A DNA stretch of 64,000 nucleotides from NCBI GenBank assembly GCA_009809945.1, contig WTPW01001268.1, positions 100,445 through 164,444 on the forward strand. The letters run 5' to 3'. The first letter of the stretch is position 1. Every line of letters starts with the position of its first letter. The stretch is from Gigaspora margarita (Eukaryota; Glomeromycota; Glomeromycetes; Diversisporales; Gigasporaceae). The notes beneath the pieces were generated by a model. That model ran no database searches, was not told the origin of the DNA, and worked only from the letters and a program-made list of their open reading frames with translations. Made by a program: the position numbers and the translations under genes. Below, piece after piece: positions 44,433 to 55,721 of this stretch.

Positions 44433-44546
44433 ATCCATTTTAATTAAATAATCAGTTTTGGTTTTGAATAGGCGGTTGTCAACTGGTTTTTACCTAATGG
44501 GTCACGGTTAAAGATTTTCAAACTGGTTTAAAACTCTAGTCCTATC

Positions 44547-45599
44547 GTACCAATACTCCGGAGAGATCAGATATTCTAACGATAGTACCACCAAGAATAT
44601 AAGATTTCTCTTCAAATCCCTCCCACCTAGCATCTATAGTGGGATCAGATATTAATATCCGTACTTAACCATACAAGAAAAAAAAAGTAAAAAGAAAATT
44701 TAAAGGAAAAGTAAAAAAATGTGGAAAAACTTCAAACCCTACACAAAATACCAAGTAATAACAAAACTAAATGATAAAAGGTGAGAGGAATGAAAAAAAA
44801 ACCTATACTAATGATGGAACTGACATACATTTTTGAAAGAAAAGAAGACAAAAAAAGAAAGAAATGAAATGAAAAAACTAAAAAAAAAACTTAATTCTAT
44901 CCTCAAAAGTTAAAAATTATATAATACTGCACAAAGAAACGCTCTGCCAAAGTATTATATATATATAAAAGAAAAATACGCCTAAAAGAACATTCTAGAA
45001 AGAAATTTTTATTCGATATTTCCTCCAAAGTACTTCGCACATGTCATTAATTGTTTATTTCGTAGGAACTGAAACTATTCGTGACTTGATTCGAATTAGG
45101 TAGGTGCATTCCTAATTTGGATAGAGTAAAAATTGTTGATCTTTTGGAGGGGGTAAGCTGATTTTTTCACTTTTTGAAAAAATTTCGAAAAAACCAAAGA
45201 GAATATTGGGAGTGCCAAAACTTGCAAAGAGCATAAGTTTTATGCTTTGTAGAATAATATATTCAACCAAAAGTATGTTTTCACCAAGACTTCCACAATC
45301 TTTAACAAAAAACTTCAGGGTTGTTGCCCTACTATGTCTTCTATAGTAACAAAATCTTTTGCCCGAAGAGCCAAACCCACAAGAAGAGTTCTTTTTTATC
45401 TCTATTTCAGTCCACCTCACATACAATCTGAAACTCTTTATCCAAGCCGCTTCTGATAAAGTTTTTGTTGTGTATGAATATATTAACTATAAAATTTTCA
45501 TAGGTCAGTAGTTTGGAGAAGTTTTGGTCCAGAGGATTGTCAGAAAGAGTTGGATATGAACTTTCTCTATTTTAAATAGTTGGTCTACACAATTTTTAC
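44547..45599. other. Spacer with one unrecognised open frame
   Basis: On the minus strand 45112-45426 is open for 104 codons (..RATTLKFFVKDCGSLGENIL..). I recognise no domain, and there is no sign of splicing or conservation. The rest is A-rich and non-coding. Confidence 0.3.
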
Positions 45600-46264
45600 T
45601 ACATCAGAAAATTTATATATAGATATTGATCGATATATAACACTTAATCGTTTTATATCGATTATAAAATATCGTTATATATCGATTAATTGGATAAAAA
45701 TTGATATATATCTAAATCGATATATATCATTTTTTAATATTAAATCGTTATATATCTATAAATCAATTATAATCAGAATTATTTGAAACGATATATAATG
45801 ATTAACAGATCTTTAACGATTATATAGTGTTTTGACCCATCACCGGGTAAAAAAAAAAATTCTCTTTCTTTTTTTTCTCCTCTCCCTTTTTTTTTCTCTC
45901 TCCTTTTCTTCTCTCTCCCTTTCTTTTTTTTTTTATATTTTGAATATATTCGAAATATTTTAGAACTGGAAAATCAAGCTATATCAGTAGATCTGTACCC
46001 TGGATCATACCAAGAGCACGTTTGACTAATATTTTTGAAATGTTTCGATGATCATAGTACAAGATCAGATTAGATCTTTGTTTATTTTTTTTTGTTTATA
46101 ATTTAGATCTTCTATTACTTTTACATTGTTTTTTTGTTTTTGTTTTGTTTTTTTTTGTTACGTTTCGTTTCGTTTAGTATCATTTTGTTTCATTTGTTTT
46201 TTTATTTTTTTTCTTTTATTTATTATTTTTTAATTTTTTTTTATTTTATTTCTACAAAAAAACA

Positions 46265-46640
46265 CTTTTTGGCACGAAGTATAGTGACTTTTCGACATCT
46301 TGCACAAGGCAACGCATTGGTGTTGTCCTAGTTGGTGTCATTGCTGGTGTTGTAGTTGATGTTGTCGTTGGTGTTGTCATTGGAATTGTTGCTAGCTGGT
46401 GTCGTTGATGTGCCTCTCAGTATTCTTGTAGATGGTATTGCTTAGATTTTTGGTGTTCTTGTAGGTGGTCCATTTGTTTTTCTTCTCTTGCGTTCGTACA
46501 AGGTTGTCTTGCTCGTTTCTCTTGCATTCATATGGGGTGGTCTTGCTCATTCTCTTGCGTTCATACTGGGTCATATGAGGTAATTTTTTTTGTTTCTCTT
46601 GCATTTGTATGGGGGGTATAACACTAACACTTCTGAGAAA
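46265..46640. repeat. Minisatellites GTTGTCGTTGGTGTTGTCAT and CTCTTGCGTTCATA types
   Basis: A GTTG..GTT array (46315-46410) is followed by about four units of TCTCTTGC(G/A)TTCATATGGGG with TGGTCTTGCTC spacers. The minus-strand frame across the second array is a by-product of the repeat. Confidence 0.7.
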
Positions 46641-46687
46641 TAGTTTTTTTTATTTTTTTTTATTTACTATTTTTTTAGAAAATAGTG

Positions 46688-46940
46688 AAAATAAGCGAAT
46701 ATAAGCGAATAGAAGCGAATATGAGCGAATAGAAGCAAATATAATAGTTTATTTTTTTCATTTTCATTTTTTTTCGTTATTTTTTTCGGGTTCATTTTTT
46801 GTTTTTTGTTCTTTTTATTTATTTTTTTAATTTTATTTTATTTTATTTATTCCTTAATTTAGTAGCGAATATAAGCAAATATAAGCGAATATAATCGAAA
46901 ATAAGCAAATATAAGCAAATATAAGCAAATATAATAGTTT
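46688..46940. repeat. AAGCGAATAT decamer arrays
   Basis: Two arrays of AAGCGAATAT and variants (about 46693-46745 and 46863-46930) are separated by T-rich DNA; both end in ATAATAGTTTATTTTTTTC. Confidence 0.8.
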
Positions 46941-47734
46941 ATTTTTTTTCATTTTCATTTTATTTTCGTTATTTTTTTTCAGTTTCGTTCTGTTTTGGTT
47001 TTATTTTTGTCATTTTTTTTATAATAATATATAATAAAATATGTAATATTTAAAATATATATAATATATAATAATAAATAAAAAAATAAAATTTTACATT
47101 AAATTGTGAAAACTTGCGAATATTGTATATTTAATTTAAAATATAATATCTAATAATAATAAATAAAAAAAGTTTTAGAAAACGCAAAAACTTGCGAAAC
47201 CTGTAAAATGTTTAAAAATTTGCAAAAAGCATGATTATGTGAATATAATAATTATTAATTGATATCATATTCGATATATATCGATTTAACCAGATATATA
47301 TCGATTACTATCACTATCAATGATAATCAGCAGAGTAGTGTGTAATCGATATATATCCTATATATATCCAAATGGTTAGTAATTGATATATATCGGTCTA
47401 TTTTTTTTGCTGATGTATATAAAAATTTTAAAAAGTTCGGTTTTTAAAAAATTATATAGTTAATTCAAACTTTATAATAAAATTTACAAATATTCTAGAG
47501 CTTTGTATTCAGTTTTACAAAGTTTATTAAGAGCTGAATTAGAGAGAGCCAGATTTTAGTAAAATAGCTATATATAAAATTACAATAAAAATTATATAAA
47601 ATTACTATAAGAAAGCATCCATAAATAATGTTATACAAAAGAGGTTATACAAAATATAATATTTTTCCCAATAAGTAGAGGGGAGTCAAAAAAATATAAT
47701 ATAATTTTTTTATAAAATTTGTTTAAATTTTGAT

Positions 47735-47995
47735 ACAGAAATTCGAATTGAATGATTTTGGTACTATTTGATTCATTTCAAAGAGAGAAATAAAATAATA
47801 CCAAAATCATTTGATTTGGATCACTAGATTAAGAGTTATTAATAAAATACTATTGGTTATATCTTTTTTTATAAAATTACTATAAAATCAATAGTTTTTT
47901 GTGAATAACTTTTGATTCAGTAATCCAAATCAAATGATTTTGGTATCATTGGATTCGTTTTATAGAGATGAATCAAATAGTACCAAAATTATTCA
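47735..47995. repeat. Palindromic module shared with other elements
   Basis: GAATGATTTTGGTACTATTT..GATTCAT and its mirror ATGAATCAAATAGTACCAAA form a large inverted repeat, with CTTTTGATTCAGTAATCCAA in the spacer. Compare 36055-36175 and 59490-60180. Confidence 0.75.
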
Positions 47996-48070
47996 AATTG
48001 AATTACTGTATAATAATATATCCAAGTTTTTGTAAAATTATATATATATTTTAAAATTTTTTTTTTATAT

Positions 48071-48380
48071 AGTCTGGGGCTTATGAGGATCTCGGATATC
48101 TAGTATAGAGATCATACTTAATTTTTTTAGCAAAATCCCTAAAATTTGAGAAGCAAAAAACAGTTTTTGGCAATTATCTTGCCATCCAATAGTCCAATTT
48201 AATTATACTTTTTTAAAAAAATGAAGCCCTCAGTGAGGCGCATTTAACAAAAAAAAGTCTATTCAATTCTGATCACTAGATTAAAAGTTATTTAAACAAA
48301 TGTATTTTGTTATTTTTAGCAAATTGAACCAAAATTGGGCAAAATCTAGTTATGACCTATATGAGAAATGTTCGGGTTCT
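48071..48380. mobile_element. MITE of about 300 bp, TCTAGTATAGAGATCATA family (copy 1)
   Basis: One end reads ATATCTAGTATAGAGATCAT, the other TATGACCTATATGAGAAATG, which are imperfectly inverted. The interior includes GCAAAATCCCTAAAATTTGA and TTTTTAGCAAATTGAACCAA. Two more copies lie at 50576-50872 and 51301-51589. Confidence 0.75.
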
Positions 48381-48822
48381 GGCTCAAGAGCTACTATATA
48401 GGGTATATAATATTATTTATAGATGCCTCCTAAACTTTAAAGCTATGATATTTCTTCCCCTATTAACTTAAGGATAAAGGGTATATAGATCATTTCTTTT
48501 AATAAATGAGTGACAAAAAATATTTTTACTGCAAATTAAAATTGTTCATAATAAAAAATTACATATATCCTAAAAATTTGATTAATTTTAAATAAAATTT
48601 GCCAAAGTTTTTATAGTAGCAACTTCTGCGGGGATGGGGTCTATTTTGTAGAAGTGATCACAAATTGGCCAATCAAATCACATAAAAGCAATAAGTAAAA
48701 TAGGGTCACAAAGATAAAAACAACTATATCTTGTAATCTACTAGGCCAATTTTAATGATTCAACCACTATTAGAATCAGAAATATCTTCTCTACAATTTT
48801 ATTTAGAAATTTAAAAAGGTTA
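48381..48822. other. AT-rich spacer
   Basis: Contains an AATTGGCCAATCA.ATCACAT fragment (48663-48685) related to the MITE at 18410-18720. No gene is seen. Confidence 0.4.
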
Positions 48823-48986
48823 GGGTGCTGATATTTATTACCTAATATCCATTTACTATAGAGGCTTACTCTCCACCACCAGGTAATATATTTAGCTAAA
48901 TTTGATTGGCTATAATTTTTTTATATGATGTAAAGTTTTGCTTGACCCCCACCCCCTAAAATATTACCTAATAAATGTTAGCACTC
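48823..48986. mobile_element. PIF/Harbinger-like MITE (164 bp, TTA target)
   Basis: The ends GGGTGCTGATATTTATTA and, read inward from the right, GAGTGCTAACATTTATTA are inverted, and TTA flanks both (48820-48822, 48987-48989). The right TTA overlaps the left target duplication of the next MITE. An internal TTGATTGGCTAT is present. Confidence 0.75.
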
Positions 48987-48993
48987 TTACTTA

Positions 48994-49251
48994 TAGGGTT
49001 CCTCAAATTCAAATCAAATCAAATATTTTACTTACTAAATTTAATTTGATTTGAAATTCTGAATTTGAATTTGATTTGAATTTGAAATTCTCAATTTGAA
49101 TTTGATTTGAATTTGAACTTTCTATATAAATTTTCAAATCAAATCAAATCAAATATTGCCAATTTGTATTTGATTTGATTTGAAAATCTTAGATTTGAAT
49201 TTGATTTGAGTTCAAATATTTGATCAAATCAAATCAAATTGCGGAACCCTA
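48994..49251. mobile_element. hAT-type MITE (258 bp) with 8-bp TSD, packed with TTTGATTTGA repeats
   Basis: CTTACTTA occurs at 48986-48993 and 49252-49259. The ends are TAGGGTTCC.C and its mirror G.GGAACCCTA, the same terminus as the 4.9-kb hAT at 39612. The interior is nearly all (AAATC)AAATTTGATTTGAAT-type repeats in both orientations. Confidence 0.92.
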
Positions 49252-49709
49252 CTTACTTAATAAAAATTTCTTTATTATTAAATATAAAATTTTTTGTAAC
49301 TAGTCTATTAATAAAAATAATCTACATACCCTCTACCCTTAAAATTAAATTTTTTGAAAATATAAAGCAAAAAAAAAAGGAAAAAATTGAACTTAAAGAT
49401 TGAATTAAAATTTTACTAATTTTGTACAAATCAAAAATATAACTTTGCCAAAAACAAATATTTGTCAATTTAAAAATAATAATTATATGTAAAAATATGC
49501 TCTAAACATTTTTATTGTTTGAAGCATAGATAGAACATTTTTACTTCTACTCTATTTCATACAATGTCTGTTAAAGATATAATCAAACTTTTAAATTAGG
49601 TAATACAATATATCTCTGCATATCATAAAAAAAAACAACAAATATTATAATCAGATATGTTATATAGTATATACAAATATATATATTATTGCTACAGTAT
49701 ATACAAATA
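49252..49709. other. AT-rich spacer
   Basis: No gene is seen. A TATACAAATA doublet precedes the next MITE (49670-49708). Confidence 0.4.
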
Positions 49710-50025
49710 CCGTATATTCCCAAAAATAAGCAACCTTTTTTTGGGGCAAAAATTACACGAAAAAATGGGGGTTGCTTATTTTCGAATTGTTGAATTTTTT
49801 GAAAAATTGAAAAACGTACTAATAAAAAGTTATCCAAATGCTATGAAATGTTTACTGTAAGTGTATTTTTGTGTCCTGAACAAGTTTACTTAATGCACTT
49901 TTGAGATTTACTTAGTAAAATTTAGACTTTTATATGTAGCAACTGCTAACGCGTTTTTTGAGATTTTTGAAAAAAATCAGGGGGGTTGCTTATTTTCGGA
50001 GTAGCTTATTTTCGGGAATATACGG
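49710..50025. mobile_element. 316-bp Tc1/mariner-type MITE (copy 1)
   Basis: The ends CCGTATATTCCCAAAAATAA and, inward from the right, CCGTATATTCCCGAAAATAA are inverted, and TA flanks both (49708-49709, 50026-50027). By eye nearly identical, and equal in length, to 55148-55463. It contains GAACAAGTTTACTTAATGCA and the unusual GCTAACGCGTTTTTTGAG block. Confidence 0.92.
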
Positions 50026-50575
50026 TATATATTATTGTTTTAACATCTATTAGCTCTAATAATTTAATTTAGATAATAGAAGTGATTAGAGGAGTAACAA
50101 AAATCAGGTGATTTTTTAGAAGAAGAGGGTAAAAAATATTGAAATTATATATAGGAACCTGATCAAATCTATATTATAGAGGGGGTGAGGGGAAATAGGC
50201 CTCTAATAAAAAATAATCAGATAATTAATGATACTGTCCTTACTTTGTAAAAAAAATAAGTTATCTGTGTATTAAAGTTAAAATTTTTAGTTTAACTTTT
50301 TTTTTACTAAAATAATCTATTTGGGCTTTTAAGCCAAATTGTTTAGTATATAATTTTACTTGTTTTAAAGTCAACATACAATTTTTTGAATGTTTTACTA
50401 AGTAAAAAATGGATTTAAGTTAGAAAAAAAAATATTTTTTTAAAAAATTTTTTTAAAAAATATTTTCTAACTTTAATTCTATTTTTTATTTACTGGTAGT
50501 AAAGGTTCAAAAAAATGCATTTTGATTTTAAATATAAGTAAAATTATAGGAAATTGCTATTTATACTATAGTGTG
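50026..50575. other. AT-rich spacer
   Basis: A large A/T palindrome (AAAAATATTTTTTTAAAAAA around 50430-50470, and TTAGTAAAA/TTTTACTAA arms) is the main structure. No gene is seen. Confidence 0.4.
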
Positions 50576-50872
50576 TGAGGACCCCAAACATCTAATACAG
50601 AGATCATACATTATGCATTTTAGCAAAATCTCTAAAATTTGATAAACAAAAAAACAGTTTTAGCAATTATCTTGGTAATTAGTAGTTCAATTTGAATAAA
50701 CTTTTTTAAAAATAAAGTTCTTAGTAAGGTATATCTAATAAAAAAGGTACATTCAATTCTGATTACTGAATCAATATTATTTAGCAAAATATATTTTTAT
50801 CATTTTTAGCAAATTAGATCAAAATTGGCCAAAACCCAGTTATGACCTATATGAGTAATGTCTGGAGTTCTA
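50576..50872. mobile_element. MITE of about 300 bp (copy 2 of the 48071 family)
   Basis: It begins GAGGACCCCAAACATCTAAT and ends TATGACCTATATGAGTAATG with GGAGTTC. Same order of internal blocks as copy 1. Confidence 0.75.
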
Positions 50873-50929
50873 GTACATGTAGATTACTTCAATTTTGTCA
50901 CTTTTAAATATTTAACTTTTAAAAACTTG

Positions 50930-51300
50930 TATTAATATTATTTCTATAACTTCTTGACCAAATTCAATAAAAATGTTTTTATTTAAATTCTATAGATTGT
51001 ACAATTAAAATAAAAAAATTTTTATTAAATTTAGTCAAGAACTTGTAGAAGTCTTGTAGGGATATCTTTAATAAAAGTTTCTGTAACAATTTCATTGTAG
51101 CTTTTTTGTTATATTTATTTTTAAAAATAAAAAACTTTTATTAAAAATATTTTTATAAGTTTTTGATCCAATTCGATAAAAATTTTTTTATTTTAATTTT
51201 ACAAATATATAGAATTAAATAAAAAAATTTTATCAAATTTGGTCAAAAACACTTGCAAAAAATTTTTAATAAAAGTTCTTATAAACAATTTTAGTACAAC
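50930..51300. repeat. Palindromic satellite, unit about 205 bp (first part)
   Basis: Built of AACTTTTATTAAAAATATTT, TTGACCAAATTCAATAAAAA, then a TTTAATTCTATAGATTGTA-type centre and its mirror (TTTATTAAATTTAGTCAAG). The unit recurs at 51130-51300 and 51780-52250. Confidence 0.7.
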
Positions 51301-51589
51301 TAGGACCCTGGATATCTCTTATATAGGTCATAAGGATTTTGGCATTTTGACCCAATTTGCTAAAAATAACAAAATACATTTGTTTAAATAACTTTTGATC
51401 TAGTGATCAGAATTGAATAAACTTTTTTTGTTAGATGCGCCTTAATAAGAGCTTCATTTTTAAAAAAAGATTCAAATTGGACTACTAGATGCCAAGATAA
51501 TTGCCAAAAACTGTGTTTGCTTCTCAAATTTTAGGGGTTTTTGCTAAAAAAAATAAAATATAGCCTCTGTACTAGATGTTCAGGGTCTT
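51301..51589. mobile_element. MITE of about 290 bp (copy 3 of the 48071 family, inverted)
   Basis: The left end TAGGACCCTGGATATCTCTT and the right end AGATGTTCAGGGTCTTG make the terminal repeats clear (GGACCC). The interior is the reverse complement of copies 1 and 2. It interrupts the palindromic satellite. Confidence 0.8.
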
Positions 51590-52250
51590 GTACAACTTCT
51601 TTGTGATATATATTTTTAAGAAGAAATCTATTTGTCACATCCTAACTTAAAATTTTACTAAGATAATACCTATTTACTTCTAACAAAAAATGATCCTCTT
51701 GCAATTCTGTATTAATTTTAACTCTAACTCTATCTTAATATTACTTTAATTTTAATATGGCCTTAGTGGCTGTGACAAAAAAATGTATAACAGTATGTGA
51801 TAAATACATTTATTCTATTTTTAAAAATAAAAAAAACTTTTATCAAAGTAATTTTTATAAGTTCTAACTAAATTTAATAAAAATATTTTTATTTTAATTC
51901 TATAATTGTAAATTAAAATTAAAAAATTTTCATTGAATTTGGTCAAGAACTCGTAGAAATATCTTCAATAAAAGTTTTTGTAAACAATTTTAGCACAGTT
52001 TCTTTGTTATATATGTTTTTAAAAATAAAAAACTTTTATCAAAGATATTTTTATAAGTTTTTAACCAAATATAATGAATTTTTTTTTATTTTAATTTTAC
52101 AGATCTATAGAATTAAAATAAAAAATTTTATTGAATTTGGTCAAAAACTTGCAAAGATATCTTTAATAAAAGTTCTTGTAAAAATTTTGGTATAGCTTCT
52201 TTGTAATATATGTTTTTCAAAAATAAAAAAAAAACTTTTATTAAGAGTAG
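51590..52250. repeat. Palindromic satellite, unit about 205 bp (second part)
   Basis: Two full units (about 51790-51995 and 51996-52205), each ending TTAGCACAGTTTCTTTGTTA or similar, with central TTTTACAGATCTATAGAATT palindromes. No coding signal. Confidence 0.75.
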
Positions 52251-52540
52251 AAATATTTATTATCTGATTTTTTAAAAGAGAAGAGGTCAGAGAAATTATC
52301 AAGTGCTATATAATATAGTATTATTAACCAATCAAAATCGCTCAAATTAACTATATAAAATTTTTAATATTAATAATTAAAAATATAAAAATTTTATTTT
52401 ATATTAATTTTTAGCTATAATTTTCTTTATAATTAGGACCATGACAGATATTACATAATATCCATTTATTATGAAAGTACTCCCCTTCCCCACATAAGAT
52501 AATTCTGATTGGTTAATTTTAAAAAAATTTAATATCAAAT
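52251..52540. other. Possible MITE-like spacer
   Basis: ATATTTATTATCTGATTTTT at the left and a GATATTACATAATATCCATT block near 52450 resemble pieces of the 48823 MITE. No clear ends and no gene. Confidence 0.35.
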
Positions 52541-53980
52541 TTTACTAATAGATTATAATTTTTGGCTCTAAATAAACTTATTTAAAATATAATTATATAC
52601 TAAAATAATGTATTTTTTGGTGCTAAACAAGTTTACTTAGAGCTAAAAGTTATAATTCTTTAGCACAATTTTGCATTATGCAGGATTTTTTATATTTGTA
52701 TTAATAAAAATATAAAAAATTTAGCATTATACACAATTTTACTAATGAATTATAAATTTTGACACTAAGTAAACTTGTTCAATACTAAAAAATATATTAT
52801 TTCAGTATATATTCTTTTAATTTTTAAATAAAGATGGGCAAAATTGCATTTTTGATAAAAATTTACTAATTTTACTCATCTTTCTTCCTAAAATTAAAAA
52901 AAATTAAATAACTATATACTAAAATAATATAATGTTCAATGCTGCTTAGATTTTAAAGTTATAATTCATTAGTAAAAGTTTGCATAATACTGAATTTTCT
53001 AAATTTTTATTAATAATAAAGGGTATTATTTTATGGAGACATGTCTTCATGAAGACCCTTTATATGAAAAGCCAATCAAAATTAAGCATGTGATTAGATA
53101 ATATGTTGCTTATTATTGGCCAATTAAAATTTCCTACAAACTTTCTAACTTTTATAATACAAAAACACAAATAAAAATTTTTTAACCCTAAATATAATTG
53201 GCTATTATATGTAGAGCCGCCATGGAGACATATCTCCACATACAATTTTCTAATAATAAAAATATCAAATTTTTTATTATATAAAATTTTACTAATTAAT
53301 TATAACTTTAAGCTCTAAATAAATTTTAGAACTAAATACTACATATTTTGGTATATAGTTATTTGATTTTTTAATTTTAGAAATAAAGATGAGTAAAATT
53401 AGTAAATTTTCATCAAAAATGCAATTTTGTCCATTTTTATTTGAAATTGTAAAAAAAATTAAAAAAATATATATATACTGAAATAATATATTTTTTGGTG
53501 CTAACAAGTTTACTTAGAGTCAAAATTTATAATTTATTAGTAAATTGTGCATAATGCTGAATTTTCTATATTGTTATTAATAAAAATATAAAAAATTCTA
53601 TATAACGCAAAATTGTGCTAATGAACCATAAATTTTGACTCTAAATAAACTTGTTTAGCACCAAAAAATATGTTATTTTAGTATATATTTTTTTGAATTT
53701 CTTAAATAAAGATGAGCAATATTATATTTTTGATAAAAATTTACAATTTTACTCATCTTTATTCTAAAATTAAAAAAAAATAAACAATATGCTAGAATAA
53801 TATATTTTTTAGTTTCAAACAAGTTTACTTAAAGCTTAAAGTTATAATTCATTAGTAAAATTTTGCATAATTCTGAATTTTCTATATTTTTATTAATAAA
53901 AATATAAAGAATTCAGCATTTTGCAAAATTTTACCAATGAAATATACTTTTGACCACTAAAAAAAACTTTCTTAGCACTA
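52541..53980. repeat. Palindromic satellite with AACAAGTTTACTTAGAG boxes, unit about 315 bp
   Basis: Boxes CAAGTTTACTTAGAGCT-like recur on the plus strand at 52626 and, about 317 bp apart, at 53501 and 53818. Mirror boxes (CTAAGTAAACTTGTT) lie at about 52774 and 53641. Between boxes are TAATTCATTAGTAAAATTTT palindromes around TTTTATTAATAAAAATATAA. Same architecture as 57000-58420, but different sequence at most positions. Confidence 0.75.
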
Positions 53981-54029
53981 TACAAAGGACCAGATTTATG
54001 ATGACCAGATCCAATATACAGAGCAGGCT

Positions 54030-54764
54030 ATGATATTCTGCATAGCTATAAGAACCAAGCTTGAAACAGTAAGTGCTTCTACAAAAATTAATCCTAGTAC
54101 TTCAAATACCATTTTATCATGCCATACTGAAGTACCACTTCAATATCATACCCATTTATTATCACCTATACAGCAACATAGTTCTACTCACTCTATAGAA
54201 CAAGAAATATATAATGAATATGAATTGTTATCGGATAGCTCTGATAACAATTCCAATATATCAACTACATATACTAATACTATACAAAAAACAAACATTA
54301 ACTTTTATTCTAATCCACTTGAAATATACGACCCATCAATATACTACAACAAATTTTTATACCATCACAGATTACAATCTTTACCTTTACCACAAACTGT
54401 TAGTTTCTTTTTAACTTATTTACAAGAGGAATATCCAATGTTTTATACAGAACAATACATTAGAATCTCTATTAAATATAGTAGAATCGATTATATTTTT
54501 GAAGAAGCACATATATATTTACCACAAGAGTTTCTTTTACCTAACCACTTCTTTGTACCTTTTGAAGATTTTCATCTTTTTAATAAGGCCTTACTTAAAT
54601 CAAAATCTTCTTCTAATTACAACAACATATTAATACCTTTTGATTTTTCTATTTGTACACATAATGTTCAAGGCTTTAATAATATTGCCAAAAAACAAGT
54701 TTGGGAAAATTATTGCTTATCTCACAATTTAAATATTATTAGTATCACTGAAACCAAACTCTAG
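54030..54764 (+). pseudogene. LINE N-terminal region and start of the AP endonuclease
   Basis: A 244-codon open frame. Residues 1-95 are polar and Ser/Thr-rich. A structured part follows (QTVSFFLTYLQEEYPMF), and from about residue 208 the endonuclease opens with FSICTHNVQGFNNIAKKQVW and ends ISITETKL with the metal-binding Glu, followed by a stop. The first usable ATG may be upstream of the real one. Confidence 0.75.
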
Positions 54765-55710
54765 TGCACCTTCTATATTCAAATCTAAACAAACCCAATT
54801 TTATTTCTACTTTTGGTCCTGTACTGATAGCTTTAAAGCAGGTACTACCATTATGATTTGCAACCATCTTACCTCTCATATTTATAATATTATTACATAT
54901 TCTGGTTATGCAATAGCTATTGATTTATTTTTTAAACATGATTTTAAATTTCGCATAATTTCTATTTATCTATCCTCTAATAACTCACAAGAGAGACTTC
55001 AAATCCAAGATACTATTATTCAATGAATTTAACAAGCAATTTCATTAAATATTCAACCAATAGTTTTAGAAGACTTTAATGCCTCTGCTGACTTTATTTT
55101 AACTAGTAACTCCAAATTTAAATTGTTTCAATTCCTTTCTTATAATACTGTATATTCCCGAAAATAAGCAACCTTTTTTGGAGCAAAAATTACACGAAAA
55201 AACGGGGGTTGCTTATTTTTGAATTGTTGAATTTTTTGAAAAATTGAAAAACGTACTAATAAAAAGTTATCCAAATGCTATGAAATCTTTACTGTAAGTG
55301 TATTTTTGTGTCCTGAACAAGTTTACTTAATGGCACTTTTGAGGTTTACTTAGTAAAATTTAGACATTTATATGTAGCAACTGCTAACGCGTTTTTTGAG
55401 ATTTTTGAAAAAAATCAGGGGGGTTGCTTATTTTCGGAGTAGCTTATTTTCGGGAATATATGGTAACATGTTCAATTTGGCATCTTATACTAATTCATCC
55501 TAACCTACTTGGTATAGCTCTAGATACCAAAGTGAAATAGATTTTATTTGGACTCATGACCCTCTTCTGCTTTATTTACTATCCTTTAAAATTGATGACT
55601 CAGACTTTTTAATCTCTAGTGACCACAAGATTTTCATATCTCACTAGTCCTTTTCTATGCATTTACTGAACATACTAGACATAAATGCAAAACATGTAAA
55701 AGAATCTTCA
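54765..55710 (+). pseudogene. LINE endonuclease, remainder, interrupted by a MITE
   Basis: Fragments in order: FWSCTDSFKAGTTIMICNHL, FRIISIYLSSNN, IVLEDFNASADF (normally GDFN), then the 316-bp MITE, then SRYQSEIDFIWTHDPLL and ISSDHKIFIS with the SDH catalytic motif. Stops at Q*I*Q (near 55023) and SH* (near 55648) interrupt it. Confidence 0.75.
55148..55463. mobile_element. 316-bp Tc1/mariner-type MITE (copy 2) inside the LINE
   Basis: TA flanks (55146-55147, 55464-55465). The ends CTGTATATTCCCGAAAATAA and, inward, CCATATATTCCCGAAAATAA are inverted. Equal in length to the copy at 49710-50025 and differing at a small number of positions. It lies within the endonuclease-coding part and is younger than the LINE. 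Confidence 0.92.
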
Positions 55711-55721
55711 ATTATAAACTA

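Larger units (their letters stand above)
39612..44538 (+). mobile_element. Full-length but decayed hAT transposon (4.9 kb)
   Basis: The left end TAGGGTTCCAACC and the right end, read inward, TAGAGTTTTAAACC are terminal inverted repeats. The flanking 8-mers ATCCTATC (39604-39611) and GTCCTATC (44539-44546) agree at seven of eight bases, the hAT target size. Subterminal repeats of CCGGTTAATAA type (left) and CCCGATTATAATC type (right) are present. The transposase relic occupies 40246-42494. A foldback MITE (43911-44210) is nested in its right arm. The MITE at 48994-49251 starts with the same TAGGGTTCC, so it may have been moved by this family. Confidence 0.88.
45602..47415. mobile_element. TA-flanked repeat element with CATCAG termini (1.8 kb)
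   Basis: The left end CATCAGAAAATTTATATATA and the right end, read inward, CATCAGCAAAAAAAATAGAC are inverted, with TA on both sides (45600-45601, 47416-47417). Just inside are many GATATATATCGATT palindromes. The interior is low-complexity with minisatellites and no transposase. The start of a second copy, in the opposite orientation, is at 63503. Confidence 0.7.

Noticed and set aside
46134-46604. Open frames 46134-46331 (+) and 46392-46604 (-)
   Set aside because: They are products of T-rich tracts and minisatellites inside the CATCAG-terminus element.
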